A DNA stretch of 64,000 bases from Arthrobacter globiformis (GTDB lineage: Bacteria; Actinomycetota; Actinomycetes; Actinomycetales; Micrococcaceae), in NCBI RefSeq assembly GCF_030818015.1, contig NZ_JAUSZX010000001.1, positions 1,922,001-1,986,000 on the forward strand, given 5' to 3'. Of this stretch, positions 9,138 to 17,445 are shown one piece after another (positions within the stretch are counted from its first letter, which is position 1; each line of letters starts with the position of its first letter). The position numbers and the translations under genes are program-made. The notes beneath the pieces were generated by a model. That model did no database searches, was not told the origin of the DNA, and saw only the letters and a list, made by a program, of their open reading frames with translations.

Positions 9138-10772
9138 ATGGATGGCAAGGCAGCAGTGGAGACGATGGAGGGCATCGCGTCCTCCGTCGCTGCGTTGGCT
9201 GTTGTTGTCTGTCGGGCCGCCGGGACCGAGGCGACTTCTGGGGGATTGGCGGGTGCGGACCCTCTGTCCGGCGCTGATTCACTTACCGGTTCGGGCCCTA
9301 GTTCGGGTGCTGATCCGCTTCAGGATCGGGCGGATGCCTGCCTGGAGGCACTGACTGAAGTGGCCAAGTTGGAGGCCCGGGTGGCCGCGCTGCAGGTACA
9401 CGTCGCGGCCGGATTCGCCGACACTGTTGCGGCCGTGGCGCCGCCTGATGCGTCCGCGCGGGAACAAGCCGTCACGCAGATGTCTTTGACTGCGCAGGTG
9501 GCGTGCGCCCTGACCGTGAGTGAAGGGTCGGCCGCACGGTTTCTGGCTGAGTCGGCCACGTTGAGCACGGACCTGCCGTTGACGTTGGCCGCGCTGGGGT
9601 CGGGAACCCTGTCGTGGCAGCATGCCCGGGTGATGTGTGATGAAACGGACGGGCTGGATCGGGCGGCCGCTGCGGCGTTGGAGGCGCATTTCCTGGACCC
9701 TGACGCGCCGCATGCTGCCAGGGGGTGTCCGGCCGGGGAGCTGACACCGTCCAGGTTCCGGGCCAGGGCACGCTATTGGCGGGAACGGCATCACCCGGTC
9801 AGCATCGAAACCCGGCACCGCAACTGTGCGAAGGACCGCCGGCTGGAGTATGTGCCGGACCGGGACGGCATGGCCTGGCTGTCGGCGTATCTGCCCGCGG
9901 ACCAGGCTGCCGGAATCTGGGACCGCGCCACCGCCGCCGCCCGCGCCCTGCAGGGCCCCACCGAATCCAGGACCCTGACCCAGCTCCGGGTGGATGTCGC
10001 CGCCGGGTGGCTGCTGGGCCCAGGTCAGCGCGTTGACGGCACGCCCGCAGGCTCTGTGCCGACAGACTCCGTCCAGGCCGGTGAAGTGCGGGCCGGCTAC
10101 GTGCCGTCCCCAGCAGCCCAGGTCCTGGTCACGGTTCCAGTGTTCTCGCTGCTCGGCCTGACCCACGAACCGGCCACGCTCGACGGGTACGGGCCAATCC
10201 CACCGGCCATGGCCCGCAGGCTCGTCAGCGACGGTGCCGGGTCATTCCTGCGGGTGTTGACCGATCCGCGGGACGGGGCGCCGCTGGAGATCGGGCGCAC
10301 CAGCTACCGGATCCCCAAACCGATGCGCCAATGGCTGCGGCTAAGGGACGGACGATGCACGTTCCCCGGCTGCACCAACCACTCCCTGGACAACGACGCC
10401 GACCACCTTCTGGCCTGGGCCGACGGCGGGACCACCGGGATCAGCAACCTTGGCCAGCCCTGTCCCAAGCACCACCGACTCAAACACCAAACAGCCTGGA
10501 AACCTGTTGGTGCGACCCGTGAGAGCCCGCCCGGCTGGATCTCGCCCACGGGTCGGTCCTACCCCGCCGAGCACCAGGACTGGGAACCACCCAGCTGGCC
10601 CCGCAACCTCGAGCCCGGCAACCTAGAGCTCCGCAACCTCGAGCCCGGCAACCTAGAGCTCCGCAACCTCGAGCCCGACAGCCTCGAGGGACTGGACGCG
10701 TCATTGCCAGAGGATCCCGACCCGCTGCCTATGGATCCCTGGCCCGATTGGTCCACACCCGCGGCCGCCTAA
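9138..10772 (+). CDS. DUF222 / HNH endonuclease-domain protein (13E12 repeat family type)
   Basis: This protein of about 544 residues has an N-terminal DUF222 helical domain (about 40-330) and a C-terminal HNH nuclease domain: CTFPGC, then DADHLLAWADGG, NL and CPKHHRLKH. A Zn/His-rich HNH core is therefore intact. The C-terminal tail carries a tandem decapeptide repeat. ATG 9138 is chosen because the in-frame GTG at 9087 lies in the bracketing repeat, but 9087 and 9096 are possible and neither has a clear ribosome site. Members are often present in many copies in Arthrobacter and in mycobacteria (REP13E12). Cellular role is unknown; DNA cleavage is plausible. Confidence 0.85.
   Translation: MDGKAAVETMEGIASSVAALAVVVCRAAGTEATSGGLAGADPLSGADSLTGSGPSSGADPLQDRADACLEALTEVAKLEARVAALQVHVAAGFADTVAAVAPPDASAREQAVTQMSLTAQVACALTVSEGSAARFLAESATLSTDLPLTLAALGSGTLSWQHARVMCDETDGLDRAAAAALEAHFLDPDAPHAARGCPAGELTPSRFRARARYWRERHHPVSIETRHRNCAKDRRLEYVPDRDGMAWLSAYLPADQAAGIWDRATAAARALQGPTESRTLTQLRVDVAAGWLLGPGQRVDGTPAGSVPTDSVQAGEVRAGYVPSPAAQVLVTVPVFSLLGLTHEPATLDGYGPIPPAMARRLVSDGAGSFLRVLTDPRDGAPLEIGRTSYRIPKPMRQWLRLRDGRCTFPGCTNHSLDNDADHLLAWADGGTTGISNLGQPCPKHHRLKHQTAWKPVGATRESPPGWISPTGRSYPAEHQDWEPPSWPRNLEPGNLELRNLEPGNLELRNLEPDSLEGLDASLPEDPDPLPMDPWPDWSTPAAA
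10601..10677 (+). repeat. 30-bp tandem repeat (about 2.6 copies) in the DUF222 gene
   Basis: Units at 10601-10630 and 10631-10660 are identical and a partial third unit follows to 10677. The period is a multiple of three and encodes the decapeptide RNLEPGNLEL, so copy-number change would leave the frame intact. Confidence 0.9.
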
Positions 10773-10774
10773 GG

Positions 10775-10788
10775 GCGCGTCTCCCATG
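10775..10788 (+). repeat. Right copy of the 14-bp direct repeat bracketing the DUF222/HNH gene
   Basis: GCGCGTCTCCCATG matches the left copy at 9085-9098 in 13 of 14 positions; the span from left copy to right copy is about 1.7 kb and holds only this gene. Confidence 0.55.
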
Positions 10789-10817
10789 CCGATGTCCACA
10801 AGGATCCCCGTTAGTGG

Positions 10818-11531
10818 TCAGGTGCGGGACCAGCGGTATTCGTTCTCGGGACGGCCCGGAGCCCCGTACCGCGCCGTCCGGGACACCGTTCCGGCGTCGG
10901 CGAGGTACTCGAGGTACCGCCGCGCGGTCACCCTCGACATGCCCAGGGCAGTCATGACTTCGGTGGCCGAGACGGCACCGGGCTGTTCCTTCATAAAGTC
11001 GCGGACGGCGTCGAGCGTTGAAGGGGCCAGACCCTTCGGCAGCGGCAGCTCGGACGGCGCCCGCAGGCTGGCGAAGGCCTGGTCCACATCGCTCTGCGAC
11101 GCCGCTGCCTTCGCAGACCCCGCCTCTGGTCCCGCCAGCTGTTGACGGAACTGCCGGTAGCTCTCCAGCTTGTCCGCGAACGTTGCATAAGTGAACGGTT
11201 TGATGAGGTACTGCACGACGCCGATGGAGACGGCGCTGCGGACAATCGCCAGTTCCCGAACAGCTGTAATGGCAATGATGTCGGCGAAGTGCCCGGCGGA
11301 GCGCATCCGCCGGGCGATGTCGAGGCCGTGCAGGTCCGGCAGGTTCATGTCCAGCAGAACCAGCTCCACCGGGCTGCCGGCGGCTGAGAACTCGGTGAGC
11401 AGCCGGAGCGCCGACTGGCCGTCCGGAGCCGTTCCTGCCAGCGTGAAGCCGTCCACCCTGCCCACGTAGGCGGCGTGTGCCGCAGCGGCGACGGGCTCGT
11501 CCTCGACGACGAGGACTCGGATGTCTGTCAC
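10818..11531 (-). CDS. Response regulator of the DcuR/CitB family
   Basis: This 237-residue regulator has a receiver domain (about 4-120) with acidic pocket Glu10-Asp11, phosphoacceptor Asp61 (LLDMNLPD) and the conserved Lys in LIKPF, followed by a C-terminal helix-turn-helix (about 180-225; SATEVMTALGMSRVTARRYLEYL) typical of CitB/DcuR regulators. It overlaps the sensor kinase stop by 4 bp, forming an operon. The likely target is the divergent dicarboxylate transporter gene. Confidence 0.92.
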   Translation of the reverse strand: MTDIRVLVVEDEPVAAAAHAAYVGRVDGFTLAGTAPDGQSALRLLTEFSAAGSPVELVLLDMNLPDLHGLDIARRMRSAGHFADIIAITAVRELAIVRSAVSIGVVQYLIKPFTYATFADKLESYRQFRQQLAGPEAGSAKAAASQSDVDQAFASLRAPSELPLPKGLAPSTLDAVRDFMKEQPGAVSATEVMTALGMSRVTARRYLEYLADAGTVSRTARYGAPGRPENEYRWSRT

Positions 11532-13249
11532 GTGTGCTCCTCGGGGAGACTCGATGTGGCCGTGCCTGGCGGAAATGTGTTTGGCGGAAATGTGCTTGGG
11601 GGGAAAGTGTCTGGGGAAGATGTGTCTGGACCGGTGGTCACCGGAAGCGTGATGTGGAAGCGAGCCCCGCCGGTGCTGGAGGTGCTGATGGTCATGGTAC
11701 CGGCCAGGCGTTGGACGGCCTGTTTCACCAGTGCAAGGCCAAGGCCCCGCCCGAACGGCCCGGCGGCCTTGGTGCTGAAACCGTAGCGGAATACGTCGTC
11801 CACAGCTGTTGGGTCAATGCCCTTGCCGGAGTCCTGCACTGTTATTTCCAGGCCGCCGCTCGAAGTGTCCACCAGCAGCTCCACCCGCCTGGGTGCGGGG
11901 GCGTCGGCGGCGGCGTCGATGGCATTGTCCAGCAGATTGCCGAGCACCGTGACGAGGTCCTGTACGGCCAGTTCTCCGCTGAGGGCCGGCCCGGACGCCT
12001 CGACCACGAGCTCCACGCCGCGCTCGTGGGCCTCGGCCGCCTTGCCCATGACGAGGGCGCTCAGCACTGGCTCCTGGACCGAACCGATCACGTCGTCCGT
12101 CAGCTGCTGGCTCAGCTCCAGGTCCTTCGTGGCAAAGTCCAGGGCCTCATCCGTCCTGCCCAGCTCCAGCAGGGAGACCATCGTGTGAAGCCGGTTTGCA
12201 TGCTCGTGGGTCTGCGCACGAAGGGCATCGGAAAGCGTCCGCATGCTCTCAAGTTCCGTGCCCAGGGATTCGATCTCCGTGCGGTCGCGGATGGTGGCAA
12301 CGGTGCCGAATACCGGGCCGCGCTGCCGGCCTGCGGCGGATCCCGGCCCCACGGCCGGCCGCTGGTTCACCACCAGGACGCCGGCATGGGTGAGATGGAT
12401 CTCGTCGTGGGCCGTCCGCCCCGATTCAAAGAGCTTCTTCAGGCTGGGGGCTAGGGGCAGGTCCGCGAGCAGCGGCGTGGCCGCATGGTCGTCCTCCGCT
12501 TCCCGCGGCTCCAGCCCCAGCAGTTCCGCTGCCTGGTCGTTGTAGATGACCACCCGTCCGGCCGGATCAATCAGGACAACTCCTTCCCGGACGGAGTGGA
12601 GCACCGATTCGTAGTAGGCGAAGAGCTGGGCAAGCTGCTCGGGGCCCCACCCCCTGGTCACCCGCCGCAGGTAGCGGCCAAGAAACCACGACGCGAGTGA
12701 TCCGCCCGCAAGCAGGGAGCCGGATACGGCCAACAGCGCAGGAAGTCTGCCGGACACGGCCACGTCCACCGTATTGACGGTCACGCCGGCCGCCACGAGC
12801 GCCCGCACTACCCCGTGGGCATCTTTCACGGGGGCAATCGTCCGCACCGACGGCCCTAGCGTTCCGGCGGTGATCTCGGTGAACACTCGGCCCTCGAGAG
12901 CCTCCTGGATCGAACCGATGTAGGGGCGGCCCAGCTCCTCGTCCGAAGGGTGCGTCCACCGCGTCCGGTCCGGCGCCATGATGGTGATGAAATCGGCTCC
13001 GGAGTCGGCCATGACCTTCAGTGCGTAGGGCTGCAGCTGTGCCGAAGGGTTCCCCGTGCCGGCGGCCTGCAGCACCAGCGGGTTATCGGCGATAGACGTC
13101 GCCAGGGCGCCCATCCGGCGGCCGGCCTCTTCGTAGGCACGGTCCCGGGCGTCCACGAATACGGCCGTCCCGACGATGGCCGTGAGGGCCAGCATGAACA
13201 GCAGGTTCGCCACGAACAGCCGCCTCGCGATGCTCCAGCGGTGGATCAT
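11528..13249 (-). CDS. Sensor histidine kinase of the DcuS/CitA family
   Basis: This 573-residue membrane kinase has a first membrane segment (about 10-32), an extracytoplasmic Cache-like sensor (about 33-165), a second membrane segment (about 175-197), a cytoplasmic PAS domain (about 215-335; GVVLIDPAGRVVIYNDQAAELLG), a phosphoacceptor helix (RAQTHEHANRLH) and an ATPase domain with NLLDNAIDA, DSGKGI and GRGLGLALV. ATG 13249 is preferred because GGGAGGT precedes it. The architecture matches sensors for C4-dicarboxylates or citrate. The neighbouring DctA-type carrier supports a dicarboxylate ligand. Confidence 0.93.
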   Translation of the reverse strand: MIHRWSIARRLFVANLLFMLALTAIVGTAVFVDARDRAYEEAGRRMGALATSIADNPLVLQAAGTGNPSAQLQPYALKVMADSGADFITIMAPDRTRWTHPSDEELGRPYIGSIQEALEGRVFTEITAGTLGPSVRTIAPVKDAHGVVRALVAAGVTVNTVDVAVSGRLPALLAVSGSLLAGGSLASWFLGRYLRRVTRGWGPEQLAQLFAYYESVLHSVREGVVLIDPAGRVVIYNDQAAELLGLEPREAEDDHAATPLLADLPLAPSLKKLFESGRTAHDEIHLTHAGVLVVNQRPAVGPGSAAGRQRGPVFGTVATIRDRTEIESLGTELESMRTLSDALRAQTHEHANRLHTMVSLLELGRTDEALDFATKDLELSQQLTDDVIGSVQEPVLSALVMGKAAEAHERGVELVVEASGPALSGELAVQDLVTVLGNLLDNAIDAAADAPAPRRVELLVDTSSGGLEITVQDSGKGIDPTAVDDVFRYGFSTKAAGPFGRGLGLALVKQAVQRLAGTMTISTSSTGGARFHITLPVTTGPDTSSPDTFPPSTFPPNTFPPGTATSSLPEEHT

Positions 13250-13388
13250 CAACACCTCCCATGACCAATATGAACGCAACGGTGAGCCAAGTCACTCCGT
13301 GGCGAATGATGGAAATCACAAGGGAGCGACGCGCGGAGCCCAGAGATTGTGCCGAAGCGTCTTCCAGATTATCCATAAGGAGAGAAAG

Positions 13389-14729
13389 ATGGCTTCTCAA
13401 CGAGGAGAGTCGGCAGCGCCGGCCACAGCCGAGCGCAGGGGACTGGACAAGTCCCACTACCTCTACATTGCGGTTATCGCCGCGGTGATTCTCGGTGCAC
13501 TGGTGGGACTGCTGTTCCCCGAGGTAGGAAAATCACTCAAGCCCCTCGGCGACGGCTTTATCAAGCTGATCAAGATGATGATCGCCCCGGTGATCTTCTG
13601 CACCATCGTGCTGGGCATCGGCTCCATCGCCAAGGCAGCCACGGTCGGCAAGGTCGGCGGACTGGCCCTGGGCTACTTCGTCGTCATGTCCACCTTCGCC
13701 CTTGCGATCGGCCTCGTCGTCGGCAACATCATCCACCCGGGTGAAGGGCTGAAGCTCGCACCGTACGACCCCAACAAGAAGGCGGCCACGGACAGCACGG
13801 TTGACTTCCTCCTGGGCATCATTCCCGGGGACATTCCGGTGCTTCCCACCCTGCTCGCCGCCATCCTCGTCGGCTTCGCGCTGCAGAGGATGGGCCCGCA
13901 GGGGGCGCCGATCCTGAAGGCTATCGGCTACGGCCAGGCCCTGGTCTTCCGCATCCTGATCATGATCATGTGGCTCGCCCCGCTGGGCGCCTTCGGGGCC
14001 ATCGCCGCCGTGGTCGGCGCCACCGGCTTCGGTGCCATCGTGAGCATGTTCACCCTGATGGTCGCCTTCTACATCACCTGCGCACTCTTCATCGTCGTCA
14101 TCCTCGGCGGCCTCCTGCAGGTTGTCACCGGCGTGAACATCTTCAAGTTGATGAGGTACCTGGCCCGCGAATACCTGCTGATTTTCTCGACGTCGTCCTC
14201 CGAAGCCGCCCTGCCCCGCCTCATCGCCAAGATGGAGCACCTGGGCGTCTCCAAGCCGGTGGTCGGCGTGACGGTGCCGACCGGCTACTCCTTCAACCTG
14301 GACGGCACGGCCATCTACCTGACTATGGCCTCGCTCTTCGTGGCCAACGCCATGGGAACGCCGCTGGACCTCGGCGCCCAGATTTCCCTGCTGGTCTTCA
14401 TGATCATCGCCTCCAAGGGTGCGGCCGGCGTCACCGGCGCCGGACTGGCCACCCTCGCTGCCGGCCTGCAGGCACACCGGCCCGAACTCCTCGGCGGCGT
14501 CGGCATGATCGTGGGCATCGACCGCTTCATGTCCGAGGCCCGAGCGCTGACCAACTTCACCGGCAACGCCGTCGCCACGCTGCTGATCGGTACGTGGGTC
14601 AGGGAGGTCGACGGCGAGCAGGTGAACCGGGTGCTGTCCGGCGAGGAGCCGTTTGACGAGCAGACAATGGTGGCACACCACCACGGTGTGGCAGAAACGC
14701 CGGAGAGTGCAGTGCCTGCCAAGGCCTAA
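13389..14729 (+). CDS. dctA: C4-dicarboxylate transporter, DctA type (DAACS family)
   Basis: This 446-residue carrier has about eight membrane segments plus re-entrant loops and the family signatures SSSEAALPRL (about 270-280), the GYSFNLDGT region (about 300-309) and TNFTGNAVATLLIG near the C-terminus. It should import succinate, fumarate or malate with protons or sodium. ATG 13389 follows AAGGAG closely. The divergent DcuSR-type operon starts 139 bp away, giving a classic sensor-regulator-transporter module. Confidence 0.93.
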   Translation: MASQRGESAAPATAERRGLDKSHYLYIAVIAAVILGALVGLLFPEVGKSLKPLGDGFIKLIKMMIAPVIFCTIVLGIGSIAKAATVGKVGGLALGYFVVMSTFALAIGLVVGNIIHPGEGLKLAPYDPNKKAATDSTVDFLLGIIPGDIPVLPTLLAAILVGFALQRMGPQGAPILKAIGYGQALVFRILIMIMWLAPLGAFGAIAAVVGATGFGAIVSMFTLMVAFYITCALFIVVILGGLLQVVTGVNIFKLMRYLAREYLLIFSTSSSEAALPRLIAKMEHLGVSKPVVGVTVPTGYSFNLDGTAIYLTMASLFVANAMGTPLDLGAQISLLVFMIIASKGAAGVTGAGLATLAAGLQAHRPELLGGVGMIVGIDRFMSEARALTNFTGNAVATLLIGTWVREVDGEQVNRVLSGEEPFDEQTMVAHHHGVAETPESAVPAKA

Positions 14730-14754
14730 GGCCTGCGCGATACAACTACAGTGA

Positions 14755-14794
14755 AACCGCCCGCACAGGCCGCGCCTGTGCGGGCGGTTTTTTC
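14755..14794 (+). terminator. Rho-independent terminator of dctA
   Basis: Perfect 16-bp arms (14755-14770 and 14774-14789) with a CGC loop are followed by a run of T (14788-14793). It lies 25 bp after the dctA stop codon. Confidence 0.92.
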
Positions 14795-14968
14795 TTTGCT
14801 GCCGGACACCAACCTTCGACCTCAGGTACAAGGTAAAGGCTCAAACGCCATCAAAAGTCAAGGTCCAAGGAATGCCGTGTCGGGCGCTGTAGCCTTGGGG
14901 TGGAAGAAGCAGGGGCGCTGGCAGACAGCGGCAGAAAAATCACCGTCATCGAAAGTGTGGATTGATAC

Positions 14969-15868
14969 GTGAGCAGCGAACAGGGTTCAGCAACTCTGGA
15001 AGGCACGGAACTCGACCTGGAAGACGCCGTCATGGGTCCCACCGGCCGCCCCCACCGCGATTTTCCGGAGCCCGCGCCGCTGTCCTCCCATGGACCGGCC
15101 CGCGTCATAGCCATGGTTAACCAGAAGGGCGGGGTGGGCAAGACCACCTCCACCATCAACCTTGCTGCAGCGCTGGCCGAATACGGCCGACGCGTGCTCC
15201 TGGTGGACTTCGACCCACAGGGCGCACTGTCCGCCGGGCTCGGCATCAACCCCCACGAACTCGACCTGACCGTCTACAACGTCCTGATGGACCGTAAGAT
15301 CGACATCCACGAAGCCATCCACCAGACCGGCGTGGAGAACGTGGACCTGCTGCCGGCCAACATCGACCTATCCGCGGCCGAAGTCCAGCTGGTCAATGAG
15401 GTCGCCCGAGAGCAGGTCCTCGACCGTGCGCTGAAGAAGGTCGAGGACGAGTACGACGTCGTGCTCATCGACTGCCAGCCTTCCCTCGGCCTGCTCACGG
15501 TCAACGCCCTGACCGCGGCGCATGGTGTGATCATTCCGCTCATCTGCGAATTCTTTGCCCTGCGCGCGGTGGCCCTCCTGGTCGAAACCATCGACAAGGT
15601 CCAGGACCGCCTCAACCCGCGGCTGCAGGTGGACGGCGTGCTGGCCACGATGTACGACGCCCGCACGCTGCACAGCCGCGAGGTTATCAGCCGCCTGGTG
15701 GAAGCCTTCGGGGACAAGGTCTTCGAAACCGTCATCAAGCGCTCCATCAAGTTCGCCGACGCCACCGTGGCCGCCGAGCCCATCACGAGCTACGCCGGAA
15801 ACCATGTGGGTGCCGATGCCTATCGCCGCCTCGCCAAGGAACTGATTTCGCGCGGCGGCGCGCCCTAG
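14969..15868 (+). CDS. ParA-family chromosome partitioning ATPase upstream of scpAB
   Basis: This 299-residue ParA/Soj ATPase has the deviant Walker A NQKGGVGKTTST (about 51-62), Walker A' region LLVDFDPQGALSAGLG (about 78-93) and Walker B VVLIDCQPSLG. An N-terminal tail of about 40 residues precedes the fold. It starts with GTG. scpA follows 5 bp later and no ParB gene is adjacent, which is the usual actinobacterial parA-scpA-scpB arrangement. It probably acts in chromosome organisation with the condensin complex. Confidence 0.9.
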   Translation: MSSEQGSATLEGTELDLEDAVMGPTGRPHRDFPEPAPLSSHGPARVIAMVNQKGGVGKTTSTINLAAALAEYGRRVLLVDFDPQGALSAGLGINPHELDLTVYNVLMDRKIDIHEAIHQTGVENVDLLPANIDLSAAEVQLVNEVAREQVLDRALKKVEDEYDVVLIDCQPSLGLLTVNALTAAHGVIIPLICEFFALRAVALLVETIDKVQDRLNPRLQVDGVLATMYDARTLHSREVISRLVEAFGDKVFETVIKRSIKFADATVAAEPITSYAGNHVGADAYRRLAKELISRGGAP

Positions 15869-15873
15869 CCCGC

Positions 15874-16710
15874 ATGACCGCAGAGCCGGCAACGCCCCCC
15901 GTCGAGGCCAGGCGGTCCGGCTTCGAAGTACGCCTGGCCAACTTCAGCGGGCCCTTCGACCTCCTGCTGGGGCTGATCTCCAAACACCAACTGGACATCA
16001 CCGAGGTGGCGCTTGCCACGGTCACCGACGAGTTCATTCGGTACATTCGGAACCTCCAGGAGCTGGGGGAGGAGTGGGCCCTTGACGAGGCGAGTGAGTT
16101 CCTTGTCATCGCGGCCACGCTGCTGGACCTGAAGGCAGCGCGCTTGCTGCCCGCAGGCGAGGTGGAGGACGACGACGACATAGCCCTCCTCGAGGCACGT
16201 GACCTGCTCTTTGCCCGGCTGCTGCAGTACAAGGCCTTCAAGCGGGTCGCCGCGTTGATGGACGCCACACTGGAACTGGAGTCCCGGCGCTATCCACGGC
16301 AGGTCGCCCTCGAGGAACACTTCGCCGCGATGCTGCCGGAGCTCGTCTGGAAGCACACCCCCGAGCAGTTCGCGGCGCTGGCCGAGGCCGCGCTCAAGCC
16401 AAAGGCCCCGGCGCCGACGGAGGTCGGTGTGGCCCACCTGCACGGCGGCACGGTGAGCGTTCGCGAGCAGGCGGAGTTGATCGGCCTGCGGCTGCAGGAC
16501 GGCCGGCCCCTGACATTCCGGGCATTGATAGCCGACGCCGAATCCACCCTGGTGGTGGTGGCGCGCTTCCTGGCGCTCCTGGAGCTGTTCAGGGACCAGG
16601 TGGTGGCCTTCGACCAGGTGGCGCCGCTTGGCGACCTGACCGTGCGCTGGACAGCGGCCGGCACCGGATGGACAGGGGAGCACCTGAGCGAGGAATACGA
16701 GGAGCAGTAA
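15874..16710 (+). CDS. scpA: Segregation and condensation protein A
   Basis: This 278-residue kleisin subunit should bridge SMC heads in the SMC-ScpAB condensin. The N-terminal motif FEVRLANFSGPFDLLLGLISKH (within about 11-33) and DITEVALATVTDEF are characteristic, and a C-terminal winged helix region follows. Its TAA shares its last base with the ATG of scpB, indicating coupling. Confidence 0.94.
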   Translation: MTAEPATPPVEARRSGFEVRLANFSGPFDLLLGLISKHQLDITEVALATVTDEFIRYIRNLQELGEEWALDEASEFLVIAATLLDLKAARLLPAGEVEDDDDIALLEARDLLFARLLQYKAFKRVAALMDATLELESRRYPRQVALEEHFAAMLPELVWKHTPEQFAALAEAALKPKAPAPTEVGVAHLHGGTVSVREQAELIGLRLQDGRPLTFRALIADAESTLVVVARFLALLELFRDQVVAFDQVAPLGDLTVRWTAAGTGWTGEHLSEEYEEQ

Positions 16711-17339
16711 TGACGGATCCAATTGCGGGCCGGGAACGCGCCGCGCTTGAGGCGGTACTGATGGTGCTGGACGAGCCCACCTCTGCCACCGACCTCGCGG
16801 CGGGGCTCAACCTGACGGTGGCCGCCGTCGAGGCTCTGCTGCTGGACCTGCAGCGCGACTATGACGGCTATACTGTTAAAGCCCCGGATATGGAAACTGG
16901 CAGTGATGGACCTGAGCATGAAGTCGCTTCCAGCCCCCGGGGTTTTGAATTGCGGAAGGTCGCCGGCGGCTGGCGCATCTACTCCCGGGCTGAATTCGCC
17001 GACGTCGTTGGTACTTTCGTCCTGGAAGGTCAGACAGCCAGGCTGACCCAGGCGGCGCTCGAGACACTCGCCGTCATCGCTTACCGGCAGCCGGTGTCCA
17101 GGGCAAGGGTGTCTGCAATTCGTGGAGTCAACGTTGACTCTGTTGTGCGGACGCTGACCCAGCGCGGGCTGATCGAGGATGCCGGAACAGATCCGGAATC
17201 GGGCGCTGTCCTGTACCGCACGACGTCGTATTTCCTTGAGCGCATGGGAATCGGCTCGGTGGCTGAGTTGCCTCAGCTTTCACCGCACCTTCCGGGGCTT
17301 GAAGGAATTGAAGAGTTCTACGACGCCGGAAGAATGTAG
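16710..17339 (+). CDS. scpB: Segregation and condensation protein B
   Basis: This 209-residue protein has the two winged-helix domains of ScpB; the strongest signatures are LTQAALETLAVIAYRQPVSRARVSAIRGVN in the second domain (about 112-142, described by position) and LIEDAGTDPESGAVLYRTT. It should form a dimer bound to ScpA in the SMC complex. ATG 16710 overlaps the scpA stop. Confidence 0.94.
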   Translation: MTDPIAGRERAALEAVLMVLDEPTSATDLAAGLNLTVAAVEALLLDLQRDYDGYTVKAPDMETGSDGPEHEVASSPRGFELRKVAGGWRIYSRAEFADVVGTFVLEGQTARLTQAALETLAVIAYRQPVSRARVSAIRGVNVDSVVRTLTQRGLIEDAGTDPESGAVLYRTTSYFLERMGIGSVAELPQLSPHLPGLEGIEEFYDAGRM

Positions 17340-17370
17340 GCGGCACGCCTGCGAAGCAGTTTTTACCAGG

Positions 17371-17385
17371 GCAGATTTAATCTGC
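17371..17385. promoter_or_regulatory. Perfect palindrome GCAGATTTAATCTGC between scpB and rluB
   Basis: Two 7-bp arms meet around a single central T in a 106-bp gap, about 60 bp before the rluB start. It is A+T-richer than its surroundings. It may be an operator or a small RNA hairpin; no factor is recognised. Confidence 0.35.
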
Positions 17386-17445
17386 ACGGCTGGCTAGTGT
17401 TGTCTTTGGACAACCTTTGCCGGTCAAAATCACAGAGGACGGGTC

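Noticed and set aside
8882..9277. Plus-strand open frame in front of the DUF222 gene
   Set aside because: It runs through the operator and the start of the DUF222 gene, is rich in Cys, Trp and Arg in the manner of an out-of-frame reading, and has no domain. AAAGGAGG at about 8962 has no convincing start codon after it.
9138..10772. Transposase or insertion sequence
   Set aside because: The product is a DUF222/HNH protein; there are no terminal inverted repeats and no transposase motifs, only a short direct repeat.
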